Below the pieces are notes generated by a model, which made no database searches, was not told the DNA's origin, and saw nothing but the letters and a program-made list of their open reading frames with translations. Of a stretch of 64,000 bases of DNA, positions 11,001-22,623 are shown piece after piece. This DNA is from Penicillium oxalicum. Taxonomy: Eukaryota > Ascomycota > Eurotiomycetes > Eurotiales > Aspergillaceae. The DNA is taken from contig NC_064654.1 in NCBI RefSeq assembly GCF_001723175.1, positions 2,976,001 through 3,040,000 of the forward strand, given 5' to 3'. The first letter of the stretch is position 1, and each line of letters begins with the position of its first letter. Both the position numbers and the translations under genes were made by a program.

Positions 11001-12233
11001 AGCCTCCTTTTGGTGGATCATCGCGTGGAGCCACAGCCCGCCAGCGAGCAAATGGACTCCAGCGCTGCACTCGGCGAGACCGTGAGATAGCGGCCCCCCT
11101 GCACGCGGGTACTGCACGGCCGTGATCTCTTACCAGTCCCGCCAAATCAAGGTCTGAGCCCTGAGACGTCGGCGGCATCATCATCGTCGATTGAACTTGC
11201 CTTCATTGTGGTGAGCCCGCTCCAAAGCCCAACGTGGATCTTCACCTCTTGACCTAGGAGGCGCGCAACGTGATGAGATGCATGGATGTTCACTGTACCG
11301 AGCCTATTGCATCCCTATGGTGCATATTGGCCAAAAGGTCTCATGCACGGATAGCGACGAACTTGGGGCCAGCATTTCCCATGCCGGACCCATCGTTGTC
11401 AAAGGCAAAGACGGAAAAAGGGGGATTTTATTCATTGGATTATACCCCCCCTCTCCCCCCAAACGTGACAATTTCTGGGGCGCATCCTAGCCCGATCAAA
11501 GATGTTTACTATTCGCGAATCAGCGTCTCGGTCGCGAATGGATTTATTCAACATTTCAACTGGTTTATCAGCCTATTTTCGAATTTCGGATTTCGGATTT
11601 CCCTTCTCTCTGTTTTTCTTCAGTGGTGTATGTTTTTTTCAGTGAATTTCAAATTTTCCGTATGGTTTGGAGTGTACCCTTCTTTAGGTCTACTTCAGTA
11701 TTCCTCTACGATCGTCTTACCGGCATCCCAGTCATTTCATCTGCAGATCGTTCCTCCAGAGATCCTCCCCCCTGGCATTTACTCACCAAATGCCCGACTG
11801 GGAAATTGTTGCGAATTCAATGTCCCGGTCTCTCCACACTTATATACAAGCAAAGTCGATCGCCTGAAGAACACTCAACGTTGTACGTCCCTCTGACTTC
11901 GTTTCGTCCAGCACCATTTCGACATTCTTGAGAATTAGGAATCTCAAAGACATATGCAAAACCTCATTCTCTGACCTTTTCATTGATCCCATCACCGCAA
12001 GATTTCTTTTCGAGTCTTTACTCGACGTTGTTGTCGGTTGTCCAAATACTCAGCTCTCTTGGGGCACCTTTTGGCAAGAGATCGACTCTTTCTTCCAAAG
12101 TGAGACAAGTGACGTTGCCATCCGCTATATCTCAAAGATACTTCGTCCATTATCTGCCTGGCCTTGGGATCGTCAACGCCGATGACAAACTTCTGAAGTC
12201 TTCAGCCGGGTCGCAAAAGCATCTCATTCTCCA
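8071..12233. other. Long non-coding stretch upstream of a C2H2 factor (4.2 kb)
   Basis: I find no gene I can support. Many short frames on both strands have no protein-like character. From about 11,400 to 12,230 the plus strand is rich in CT tracts and in repeats of the type CGGATTT (11,583-11,602), which fits a promoter and long 5' leader of the downstream transcription factor. Several short frames with ATG occur in that leader and could act as upstream reading frames if transcription starts far upstream. Confidence 0.5.
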
Positions 12234-13520
12234 ATGCGCGCCAGATCCTCCTCCATCTTCCTCACGCTAGACTTCAACATTGAGGACCGCAGCTGGAACA
12301 TTCTGGCCGAGGAGGCTTCGCTTATGTATTCCGACCTCCAAGGCTCACGAATGAGCCCGCGCACAGCTTTGGCGATGGGGTTTCCACACCGGGAAGGCAC
12401 TGTGAAAGATGACCTCTCCTATAGCAGTGCCAGCCACAGCTCGATGAAGTCGAATCCTCGTCCCATCCGCGCGGCGCCCGCACCAGCGAACTCTTCCAGA
12501 CTAGCAGGCATGGACACTCAGTCCTCTTTCACGTACCCTCGTCGCACTGGACAAGATGTGGATTCCTTCTTGACGCGAGAGAGTCATTTATCAGACCGTG
12601 AGTCGTGTATCAGTGATGCCGCGCTCTCCTCGTACTCGTACTCGGGGGCTTCCGTTGATCTCACGCTGGCGTCAACAACCACCTCCCCTCTCGTGCATCC
12701 ATTTTTGACCTCTCCACCCTTACGACCTTCGATGCTTTCGCCATTTCAAAGTGCCTCTGGCGGCTATACAGCGCAACAGATCGATAAATGGTGCATGGAC
12801 AATGATCCCAGCAGCAACCTGTATCAACAAAGCACGATATACCCGGTCGTGGACTCTCTTGCCATGCCGTCGACAGGTTACCCTTCGGGTCACTATTCCA
12901 CCTTTGAGGAGGACCTCTCAGATGAGCCGCAATGGCCACCTGTCGTACCCAGTCGCCTTCCTTCAAGGTCTGCCATTCATTCCAACACAACACACCATAT
13001 TACTGCCGCTCCGACTGCCGCTCCGACTTCCGCCATCACCACGTCTACAACAGGCCAGTCAGTCGATCAAGACTTCCTCTCTCCATCTCTCGAATCTCAT
13101 TCCGTTCTCAGCTCTTCTCCAGCTCCTACTGTTCTCTCGGAATTCGAGCCCTTTTCTTCCTCCGGCCAGCCATCTTCACCATCTTCTAACCCAAGCGATC
13201 TCTCTCACTACGGAATTCCCGCCGGAGAAGGGGTCTGGCGATGTGCACACCCGGGATGCACTTCACAAGCCCTGTTCCGACGTGGATGCGATCTTCGCAA
13301 GCATTTCAATCGTCATCGGAAACACCTCTTTTGCCGCTACGATGGGTGCCCGCAATCTACACAGGGCGGGTTCTCGAGTAAAAAGGACCGGACCCGCCAC
13401 GAGGCGAAGCACAACCCTGGTGTCATTTGCGAGTGGGACGGCTGTGAGCGAGTGTTTAGCCGTGTGGATAACATGAAAGACCACGTCCGACGTATTCACC
13501 GCCGTAAGGCGAGTCGATGA
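12234..13520 (+). CDS. C2H2 zinc-finger transcription factor (428 aa)
   Basis: A single exon from ATG 12234. Residues 1-330 are Ser/Thr/Pro-rich and probably disordered, with an Ala-Pro-Thr repeat near 260-275. Three C-terminal fingers follow: C337/C342/H357/H361, C367/C372/H389/H393 and C399/C404/H417/H422. The second has an extended loop (PQSTQGGFSSKKD) often seen in fungal factors of this type. The protein ends in a basic tail, RRIHRRKASR, that may help nuclear import or DNA contact. Codon use is good from the first ATG; a second ATG at 12324 is an alternative start. I cannot assign a named orthologue. Long non-coding flanks on both sides fit a developmentally regulated factor, but that is inference. 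Confidence 0.85.
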   Translation: MRARSSSIFLTLDFNIEDRSWNILAEEASLMYSDLQGSRMSPRTALAMGFPHREGTVKDDLSYSSASHSSMKSNPRPIRAAPAPANSSRLAGMDTQSSFTYPRRTGQDVDSFLTRESHLSDRESCISDAALSSYSYSGASVDLTLASTTTSPLVHPFLTSPPLRPSMLSPFQSASGGYTAQQIDKWCMDNDPSSNLYQQSTIYPVVDSLAMPSTGYPSGHYSTFEEDLSDEPQWPPVVPSRLPSRSAIHSNTTHHITAAPTAAPTSAITTSTTGQSVDQDFLSPSLESHSVLSSSPAPTVLSEFEPFSSSGQPSSPSSNPSDLSHYGIPAGEGVWRCAHPGCTSQALFRRGCDLRKHFNRHRKHLFCRYDGCPQSTQGGFSSKKDRTRHEAKHNPGVICEWDGCERVFSRVDNMKDHVRRIHRRKASR

Positions 13521-16500
13521 GATGGACAGAAAGAGAGAGGAAGAGCGTTAGTTTATTCAGGTTGAAATTCTTTATTCGGAATTTCTCTCTGGGGATGCAC
13601 TTTTGAGCAAATGCCGAGGATGGACTGAGACCGATCTGGTATTTTTGTGGGTGTGATGATAAAACTCCACTTGGCAACGAGACCGGGTCTCGTTTGACGG
13701 AGTCTGAAGCGACGATGCGCTTGCATCTGGGGCCAGAAGGGCTACCTCTTTCTTTGGTCGTCTTCAACTTGTTCTCTCACATTAGTGGACCAAGGAGGCT
13801 TGACGCGGCGTTACATCATTTTGGACGGGGGGTTTTGGGAATGGACTACTTGTGATCAACACACCCGCTCCGTGGCACAGGTCCCGTTGAGCAGGTTTTC
13901 GCCAGCAAGCACGTCCTGGAGATTGAAGAAGGCAAATCTGTTATTAATTCTGGACTCACGACTATGATACCTCTCTCTACTATACACTGCATGGCAGTGC
14001 GAACTTGAACACATTTTTTCATTTCTCCATCTTCGGGTTTCATTATTACTGTGCAAATGAGGATCCTTGACCGAACGATAGTTCTGACAGGTTAGCCATG
14101 AAATAATGCTGAAAGAGCTTTCTTAACAGGAACGTTAGTTAGTCTTCCCCGGTTCGGTCACCAAGGTTACTCTCTGGTCCATGTACTAAATCAGGTAGTT
14201 GGAAATACAGCGTAGCGGTTCAAATAGTCAAATGAACCAAGTGAATCCACTCCTTGGCGGGCCAACCCTCCCCCACGCCTGGTTCTCAACACATGATCCA
14301 CTCCGTCTCTGGTGTCATCCGCGTAGCCAGAATGCGGATGTCCGTGCTAATTCCTCCGAAGACGCATACCTCTCTCTTCAACGGCACATAAAAGTACCTA
14401 GAAGGTCCAATACATGGCACCAGCCCTTTTATTTTTCACGATGTCTATCTCACCGAGCCCCCAACCTAAAGGCGCCTCCAAAAATAGGAATCAAATAAGA
14501 ATGTCGCATCCCACACTCCCCTCCCTCCCGCCCCTGTCTCCCTCTCTTAGGTACTCATCCTGGAAAAGAACCCCGATTCAATCAGCCAGGTATTATTCAG
14601 CACATCCATCCGTTCCGGACACTAGCCGTCAATACCAATTTCCCTGGAGATACTGAGAAGCGAATTACCGGGATGGATACCTCTCCTGCTTTCTCCAACA
14701 CCGGGTCTGCCTGAGGTCATCAGTGCTTGGACCCTGACTGGCTGTCCAGACCCACCTGAGGCTCTTTTGCATGCGAAATGGATCGAATGGGGCAGAGAAG
14801 GGCAGGGCCGGACCCAACTAGTGTGGCACCCGTCGAGTATTTTTGGGCATCCGTTGAATGGATCCTGGGCTAGTTTCCACTTTCCAGCATTGTCTGTCTT
14901 TTTTTCAAATTTGCTGGTCTTGTGATTTTTTTTTTCAAATTACCATTTTCTTCATTTCTTGTTATTTTTGTTTTTCATCTTGGAAAACACCGTCAGCCAT
15001 GCCTTGATTGGATGAATCGTCCACAAAGAGGTCCTAAGAAGCTACCAGTTGGTCCTATTCCTGTGACGAGACAAGTCGGGCATGAGACGTGTTAAGGTAG
15101 TGGTAGATCGAGTCCGGTATTGTTTCCAGGAGGTCCCCTTACAAGTCCGTTTCCAGAGAGATACCAGCGGTGTGATCTTGTTGGTATATTGGCCCCGACC
15201 GCTAAGGATAAGGTTGTCATTTGTGGATGTGGATTTCTAGTCTCGCAGCCACGCCGAGGTTCGTGCTGATATGAACTAGTCTGAATAAAAGGGGTTTACT
15301 GGTCATACGTCTCCATCCACGTCGCAAGTGAGCAACTCACTCGAGTGCGGCAATGCTCGTTCCGTACATATTATTTGGTAATGGTATACCTTACGCAGTA
15401 TGCACTGCACGCCCGTCGCCCACTTTGCTGTTGAAGCGCAGGTTGAATCGCCAAGGTACCCAGATCATTCAAGGTGTGGAGGCATACTCCACCACATATG
15501 CACTGATGTAGTACACATCGTTCCGGATCTCTTCCCAAACTCCTCTAGCGGCCGTCGGCCATCAAATGCCACCTCCCTAGATTGTATCACCTTCCTAATC
15601 CGGACAGAATCAACATGAACGTCAACATCAACATTCAACATCAACATCAGAATAGATTTAGTGATATGCATCTCTCTGACGTAGTCTCAATACAAGGTGA
15701 AGCTAAAAACAAACAAACGGAACCGAGTGTGTTTCCATCGCTCTCTTCCTTCGCATCTTGCCCATAAACCCCTGCATGAGAGTTGATGCGAAAGGATGGG
15801 ACACACTAATGACGAGGGGCAATGATAAAAACTGCGTATGTAGCTACACCAACCTTAATCACATTGATCTAATCGTTTTGCCCGAGAAAAATCGAACTGG
15901 GCCGAATTTGAGTGGGGGGGAAGAGAACCCTTCTGTACTGACCCTGACAAAGCCATGAATTTCCAGTAGCGGTAAGCCTTCCAAGCCCACGTCCCAAGCC
16001 CAGTGCCCCCGCTTGAGCCGCCGCCGAGCCTCATTCCACGTGTAGCACGGAATCCGTCTCCGCCATGATGGAAAGCTGCTTGGGGCCGGAGGTGGTTCAG
16101 CCTTGGCGTTAGGCCGGGGCACGGGGCCACAAGGCACAATCATGCACCGAGGACTCTTGCCCGGCAGTGTCACGGGCCCCCCGGCTATCTCCAATTTTAT
16201 GGATTCAACCGACTTTGATGGGAAGAGGAAGGTCAAAAGTTGAGCATTTCTAGGACCCTGGCTCCAGCACCGATCGATCCGGTGGATATCGATCCTTTCC
16301 AGACGATTGAATTCATGTTGTGATTGGCTTTTTCCGAAATCATAGGGTTGCGTCAAATTTTCCTCGACTTGCATTGTATACTTTCGGGCTTTACAAGTAA
16401 TTTCTTCGTTCCCTTTTGCCACGCAGGACAGACCCACTTAGGGCTCGGCCGAAGTCCCTCATGTCCCTTAGGGTGATGCCTCTTCTCATTTGACCATCGT

Positions 16501-17500
16501 CTTACAGCCCAGTGCGGAGTATCCAGTATGGACGCTAGTCATGCTATGGGATTGATCAGAGCAGATTCTCACCCGTCGCCCTTTTTTTTTTTTTTTTGCA
16601 ATCTCCCGGTTCGCAAGGTGGTATTCGCACTTGATCATCCTTGACTGTTGAATCAGGTAGGTGTAAAAGTTGATGCAATGCTACCTAGGCTCAACATTGT
16701 GGTGTCTACATATCAGCAACCAGCACCTGGCACAATGCTATGTATTCACCATGACGAGTCAATGACAGACCAAGAAGGAAGATGGTCGACCTAGGGACGT
16801 GCGTTGTGGCAGCGAAGAATCCAGAGGGACTTTAGAGGTACCTAGGAGCGAGCAATGGCCGGGCAAACAACCCAGGACGGAGATCTGCAGCTCTTCAACT
16901 CGTGGCTTTTACCGAATGTAGCCTTCATCTTCTCCTCGCTTTATTTTGTCCTAGTGCGGCTCTTCGTCCATAGTCCATGATCAAATACATCAACCACGCC
17001 GGAACGTAATAAATCCGTTGCAACGTGAAACCGAACTATACCCGTTCATTCGCCGACGCCAGCTGTCTGCTAATTCACAGCTGACACCTCGGGCATGAAT
17101 TGACAATACTGTTGGGGATTGGCCTTTAAAGTCGCATCCGTGCTGCGTAATACGCGTGCTGCGAGTCGGAGTCTGGTTGGATCTCGAGGAGTCTAGAGGT
17201 AGGTCACTGGACAGTTGTAAGCAAGAATTTACGACAGAGCTTGTGTTAAACCTGAATTTAGTTTAAATCCATCTTTAATCAATCACGGGAGACCACCCCC
17301 ACGGACCGGGCCCCGTCTCAGAGTATAACGGGTAACACTAAGCGTAATTTCAGTTAAAGGCGGGCAAGACTATGAGCGCCAAAACAGAACGGAGAGGCCG
17401 AGATCGGACTTGGGAGATGCGGTCGGCAGGTCAGCCAGTTAACCCTGGACGATTCTTGGTGCCAGACAAGCAGCGCAGCTTTGGAGGAATCCTGAAGCTG
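13521..17500. other. Long non-coding stretch (4 kb)
   Basis: No gene is supported. There are several T tracts (for example near 14,890-14,970 and 16,583-16,598). A minus-strand open frame at 15,859-16,374 lacks recognisable features. Sequence before 17,500 may be the decayed promoter of the pseudogene that follows. Confidence 0.5.
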
Positions 17501-19317
17501 ATGGCGATCTACTCAGTGATGCGATACTACTCCAGATATCTTGGTCGATCTTCGAAGCCATTCTTTGAGAGGAGATCTCCCTCGTGCGCTAATTCTGACC
17601 TGTTTGAGTACACTTCGGGGCGTTTTTTTGTGAGTCGTGGCGATTCGCTTGCTAAACGCGCCATTTGCTTGAATAAGCTGACTTTGGCAATAATCCAACG
17701 CGCCGGGACAAATAGGTTCAATGAAGACCCTCGCCGCGCCGAACGCCGTATTCAATTCGATGTAGATGCTCTTGCAAGGGCGGCTTGCTATTCTGTCGGC
17801 CGCCGCCTCGATGGCGTGGCTTCGATCACGAAACTCGCCGAGAGCGGCTTCAATCGTGTCTTGCAAATCACATTCAATGATGGATATGTAATTCTTGCAA
17901 GGCTGCCTTACAAGACGACCGTCCCAAAAAATTATGCAGTCGCTAGTGAAGCTGCGACGCTCGTGGGGTTCCGGTCCCCTAAGTTCTTGCGTATTCTCCA
18001 GATCAGACAAATGCCGTTGGAACCGAATACCTTCTACTTGAAAGACTTGAAGGAACACCCTTGGGCGACCGGTGATTCTCTATAGACACCAAAGCTCGGG
18101 TCAAAGTAATGAGACAGATTGCCGACGTGGAGAGACGGTTCATGAGCATCCCCTTCCCTGCAAGCGGAAGCCTTTATCACCGCCGTGATCTAGACAGCTC
18201 ACACCACGTTATTCCAGTCTTGGATGACATTGTCGTTGGCTCGACTGCACAATATGAATGGTGGTATCAGGAACGGGCATCCCTGGAGGTTGACCGCGGC
18301 CCATGTGAGTCGCTATTGAGGAGATCCCTAATTGTTTTTCTTCCTGCAAATATTGATTTTAAGCCAGGGAATACCTTTTCTGTATGCCTTGAAGCCCCCG
18401 CTAAGCGTGAGCTAGAATTCTGTGAACAATTTAGCAAACCACGCCTACATGTCGAGAGATATCTGCGAGAGTTACATCAGTTCCGAAATCTCTCGCCTAA
18501 TTCATACTAATATCTCTTTGAAAGTTACCTGAAACTAGCGCGCTCCCTCGATGTCCCATCCGACCACCGCATGTCTCGCCCGACTCTTCGCCATCCAGAC
18601 TTTTCCCCTAATAATATCCTAGTGAACACCTCCAATGACGTAGTAGGAATCATCGACTGGCAACACGCAGTTGTTCTGCCTTTCTGTCTGTGCGCCGGAA
18701 TCCCAGATCATTTTCAAAAATGGGGCGATCCATTATCGGAGACGTTATCCAAGCCAGAAGTCAAATTGCCGGAGAATTTTGATAGACTGAGCCATGAGGA
18801 ACAAGAAAATATCCAAGAGACGATACGACGACGGATTGTGCACTCTTATTATGCTGCGTTAACTACGTAATCCCTGCCGGACTATTTTGACGCTATTAGG
18901 ACTGAAGACTGTATGCTTCGGGCGAAGCTTTTCTATCTTGTATAAGCCCCCTGGGAAGGAGACTCGGTCTCGTTGAAGTATTGCATGTTGCAGGTACTCA
19001 GGAATTGGCCTATTTTGCTGGATGGAGAAGCACCGGCGAGACCTGGAGAGTGTCCAGTTCGTTTTTCCGAGGAAGATACCAAGCAATGCTTAGAGCTCTA
19101 TGAGCAAGAACAAGAGAAACTGAAAGAGTTGAGTGAGATGAGGGAATTGATCGGGACTGATGCCCTTGGCTGGGTGGCCGATGAAGATGAGCTTGATCGG
19201 TGCCGGGCTGTGGTCCAGAGTATCAAGGATGGGTTGATGGAACATTCAAGCACTGAGATGGAGAAGATGGCGATCCTCGATCATTTTCCTTTTGATGATC
19301 ATGAAGAGACTTCGTGA
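17501..19317 (+). pseudogene. Decayed AIM9-like phosphotransferase (APH-fold) gene
   Basis: The pieces read as a fungal AIM9/aminoglycoside-phosphotransferase-type protein: an Arg/Tyr/Ser-rich, mitochondrial-targeting-like N-terminus, then LFEYTSGRFF, the nucleotide-binding region (ITKLAESGFNRVLQ, VILARLP), the catalytic HPDFSPNNILV loop and the metal-binding IIDWQHA. It is broken in at least seven places. A T7 run at 17,623-17,629, just before a good GTGAGT donor (17,630), puts the next exon one base out of frame. A small deletion near 17,960 shifts frame. In-frame stops lie at 17,980 (TAA), 18,073 (TGA), 18,508, 18,868 and 18,943 (all TAA). All downstream blocks share one frame when the stops are read through, so loss was by point mutation. 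Each stop fits CAA/CAG to TAA or TGG to TGA. The ancestral product was probably a mitochondrial protein of unknown substrate. Confidence 0.88.
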
Positions 19318-19461
19318 TACAAGATGTTTAGATAATTCAGCCTTTGACCTTGATCAGATATTCAATTTCCCCTCCTTCGAGCACGAAGAAACTCTTACAC
19401 TGAAATTGCCCATCTACTAAAGCCAGTTAAAAAAAGTCATCCAACTGGCTACAATTGCACC

Positions 19462-19617
19462 ATGATCGCCCCTCTACACCAACCCAACGCCACAGACAAA
19501 GAACCTATACGTAAATGGACACAAAGATTCAAAAACCAAGTAGACGAGTGTTGCAAATATATCTACGTATTCTTGAACTTGGCCTTGGGCTACGTCGTAA
19601 ACCGATTCAGTGCTTAA
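19462..19617 (+). CDS. Candidate micro-protein or exon (51 aa)
   Basis: An ATG frame gives a hydrophilic N-terminus (KEPIRKWTQRFKNQVDECC) followed by an amphipathic or membrane-like segment (YIYVFLNLALGYVVNRF). There is no known family. It could be the first exon of a gene continuing toward 20,079, since a GTAAAC lies at its end, but no joined model is convincing. Confidence 0.2.
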   Translation: MIAPLHQPNATDKEPIRKWTQRFKNQVDECCKYIYVFLNLALGYVVNRFSA

Positions 19618-19866
19618 AGCTTGCCAGATTTGACTGAAGACCAAAGTAGTCTGCTGAAACGCCGTGACTGGAAGATCTCCCTTAATCCATATATTCTGCC
19701 TGGTTGATAATCCACAGAAACTAGCCGGCTATCAACAGTGAGCAGTATACTGCATGGATATTGACAACTGTCTGCCTCCAATTGCATCTCAATATGACTA
19801 ACTCAATGAATGTGTCGCAGAAAGTGTACGTTTTTTGAAGCAACCCACCTCGTCGCGTAGGTATTC

Positions 19867-20079
19867 ATGTCCACCGAGATCAAAGTCCTGATCAACATTT
19901 CACCTGATCACAAGACCCGCATCACTACAACCATAAGCAGTTCGATATCCTGGAAAGTCAGTTTGATAGTTTTTCTACACATGCTCTTTCTGAGCAGTCT
20001 GATCAGTCCACTTGGTCTTCTCGCGTATAGTACCGTGCAGAAACTTCATTCGATGGACCACCTCTTTGATCTAGAATGA
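19867..20079 (+). CDS. Candidate small membrane protein (70 aa)
   Basis: An ATG frame with one clear apolar span (VSLIVFLHMLFLSSLISPLG) flanked by polar residues. It starts 250 nt after the 51-residue candidate. The family is unknown; it may be a relic or a short exon. Confidence 0.2.
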   Translation: MSTEIKVLINISPDHKTRITTTISSSISWKVSLIVFLHMLFLSSLISPLGLLAYSTVQKLHSMDHLFDLE

Positions 20080-22623
20080 GTTCTGTTTACTGTTTGCCGA
20101 CTTGAGAGAGATAGAGGGGAGGAAATGCTATGCTTCTCAGCCATGGTAATGAAAAGGCAGCAGTCTTACTTACAAAGGTGTCGTCCCCTCCTTTCGACAC
20201 GCATCCTCCAAACTCCGCACAGACTCTCTCCATCGACGCCTTGAAAAAAGGCGCTGATAGCGTTCGCAACTGGCCTCCTCTTTGGCATACTCAAGAGGCA
20301 TTTTGCATTTGACATGCCGACGGTGAAGATTGATATGTGTCTCTTTTTCCTGAGGAGTCACACAAGACACTTTTTAAATGCACCGAGAATCATCACACCA
20401 TGATGCTCGGCTTCCATGCCATAAGCGTCCCATGTCGGAAAAAGTGTCTGAAATACATCATGTCTGATTTGCAAGTGAAATAGAAGACTGCTACTCTTAG
20501 TCGAGGGAAGAATGGCAATCTGCATCAAGTTTGTCCACATCCAACTCCAAACTTCAAGAAAATACCGATCACCTTGGTGGAGCACATTGGTGTTTCGACG
20601 TGATGATGTAAGACTATCTTGCGTAGGTCATGAGTCTGTGTGCATAAATGGATCTCGACTTTTACCCCTGATGGCTTTCAAATAGGGGGCAGGGATATGA
20701 AGCCGTGTTAGTAGCTGGCGTATGCGCGAGACTTTCTCTACCTCGTTATTCTGAACAAAGTCGAGAACGAGAAGTAAATGGATGATGTTGTTCGTCACGG
20801 TAAGTCTGGTGTTAAGTTTTATCATGAAAAGCGTCAGTTTTATATTGACGAGATATTGTACGTCGTGATTGAAATGACGGCCAAGGTTGAGTTTAATGTT
20901 ATGATTTTAAGTTCAAAATTAATATCAGGAGAGAGGACCATGAAGCTGGACTCTCGATTAATTGACTAGGATAAATGAGGGGCCTCGGCAGAGTAACTAT
21001 CTGCAACAGAGACAACCAGACACAGGCCACTAGCTCCTCGAAAAAATCGAGCTCCGGGCACGACGCATTACTTGCAATTTCCGGTGGAACCGTGAACGGC
21101 AAATCGACGATTTAACTTAGCGAGTATGCTCAAACAACTCTTACAGTGCCGATTTCTAGTTCGATTCGGTGGAAACTGTGGAAATGCCTCCGAGCTACAA
21201 GGTATATACAAGATAGATGGAGGAAGCCATAACTGACCGATGGTAGAAGGTTCCGACGAGGGAGGAAAGCCATGTATGGATCCATCACGAATAATGATCT
21301 CATGCAATACTTGCTGCAAAAGATAAACTGTACTCCCCACTATGGTTAGGCCATCAGGCAATGCATGGAAGACAGCAAGAACAGGTCTATGCCCGGTTTG
21401 AACTATGGAACACTGCCTACGGCGAGTGTAATCCTCTTCCCAGCCATTGAGAGAAATAGTGTAGAAAAGCTGATCTCTCTTAAGCCCGTGTACTCATCAC
21501 CAAGAAAAGTTTACGGTTCTCACAGTCTACATTAGGTTCCAACCTTAACATTAAATATACATTCCTGCTGATGGCGCCGATCCAACTAACAGTGTATTCT
21601 TCCTAGCAGATTCAGACAGTACTCAAATTGACATGGAGTCATATACAACGGAATTAGAAAGCTCTGGAGCCCCTTTGGAACAGAACATAAGTTTCAAACT
21701 TCAAAATATCGAGCGTCTGGACGTTGATTCTGTAATAACGGTATCAATCCAATGGCTCACATGAAAAATGGATGGTCGCGAAGCGCCACAAATCTGACAA
21801 CAACGGGGAAGAGCAGCTTGGAAGTTAGAACAATCAGATACTCTGCAGGGAAATTGAGCAGCCCCTAGGGAATTTTATCCTGTGCCGAGACGACGGCTTT
21901 GCTGCGCCCAAAAGGAAAGATTTGATACTGTTAGCGGAAGCAATTTCGTCCCAGTGCCCGAACGGGCGCCTGGGGTTTGGATCCGAAATGCGCCCATCGT
22001 ATAACTTGGGGCCGACTGACGATGGCTTCAACAGTGGACTGCTGATCAGTTACGAGCTTCTACTAAGCGTTGAAAATGCTCCTCCGTCCGGTTGACCGGG
22101 TTGCTTAAAGAAGCGGGAAGCCCCTCACCAAAAGTCAACCCTGAATTCTAGCCACATCGCACTTTTTGGAAGAAAATCGGCGGGAACAGGATACGGAAGA
22201 AATCTTCATTGAAGCCTGATGCGCCACGGTGGACGCCTGAGGGGAGGAACAAATAAATCGGTAACAATTGCCACCGGTGTATCATCATGCTTCTAACAAG
22301 GTAACGTGTGGTATCATGGAATGAAGACGGACAAGCGAAGAAGAGACAGAAGGCAATAACCATGCTTCGCTAGTGAAAGAAAAATGGGCAAAAAGGAGGA
22401 AAAGAAAAGAAAACATATATCACATCGGAGATGGGACTAAGATGGAGTCACCCAGCTCCGAGGAGAAAATGTGGGATACGGGAGTTCGTGGAGCACATGA
22501 GTCTAGGTGTCTGGTCCTAGGAGACTGGTTTCCAGCTCGGAGGAGAAATGATCAGGAGAAAGATGGGGATGATTGAGGGCCATTGTGACGGGTCAGACAA
22601 CTGGCACGCAAAGTGGACTCTCG

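Larger units (their letters stand above)
19318..22623. other. Gene-poor, relatively AT-rich stretch (3.3 kb)
   Basis: I find no confident gene. Two short plus-strand frames (19,462-19,617 and 19,867-20,079) are listed as weak candidates. Minus-strand fragments between 20,100 and 21,360 look partly protein-like but are broken by stops and cannot be joined into a model. This may be further decayed sequence next to the kinase pseudogene. Confidence 0.45.

Noticed and set aside
15859..16437. Minus-strand open frame of about 190 codons
   Set aside because: Its first codon is GTG; from the first ATG it gives a 171-residue protein without motifs, even codon choice or a splice partner.
21110..21180. 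Possible tRNA B-box (GTTCGATTC)
   Set aside because: No matching A-box and no cloverleaf by eye.
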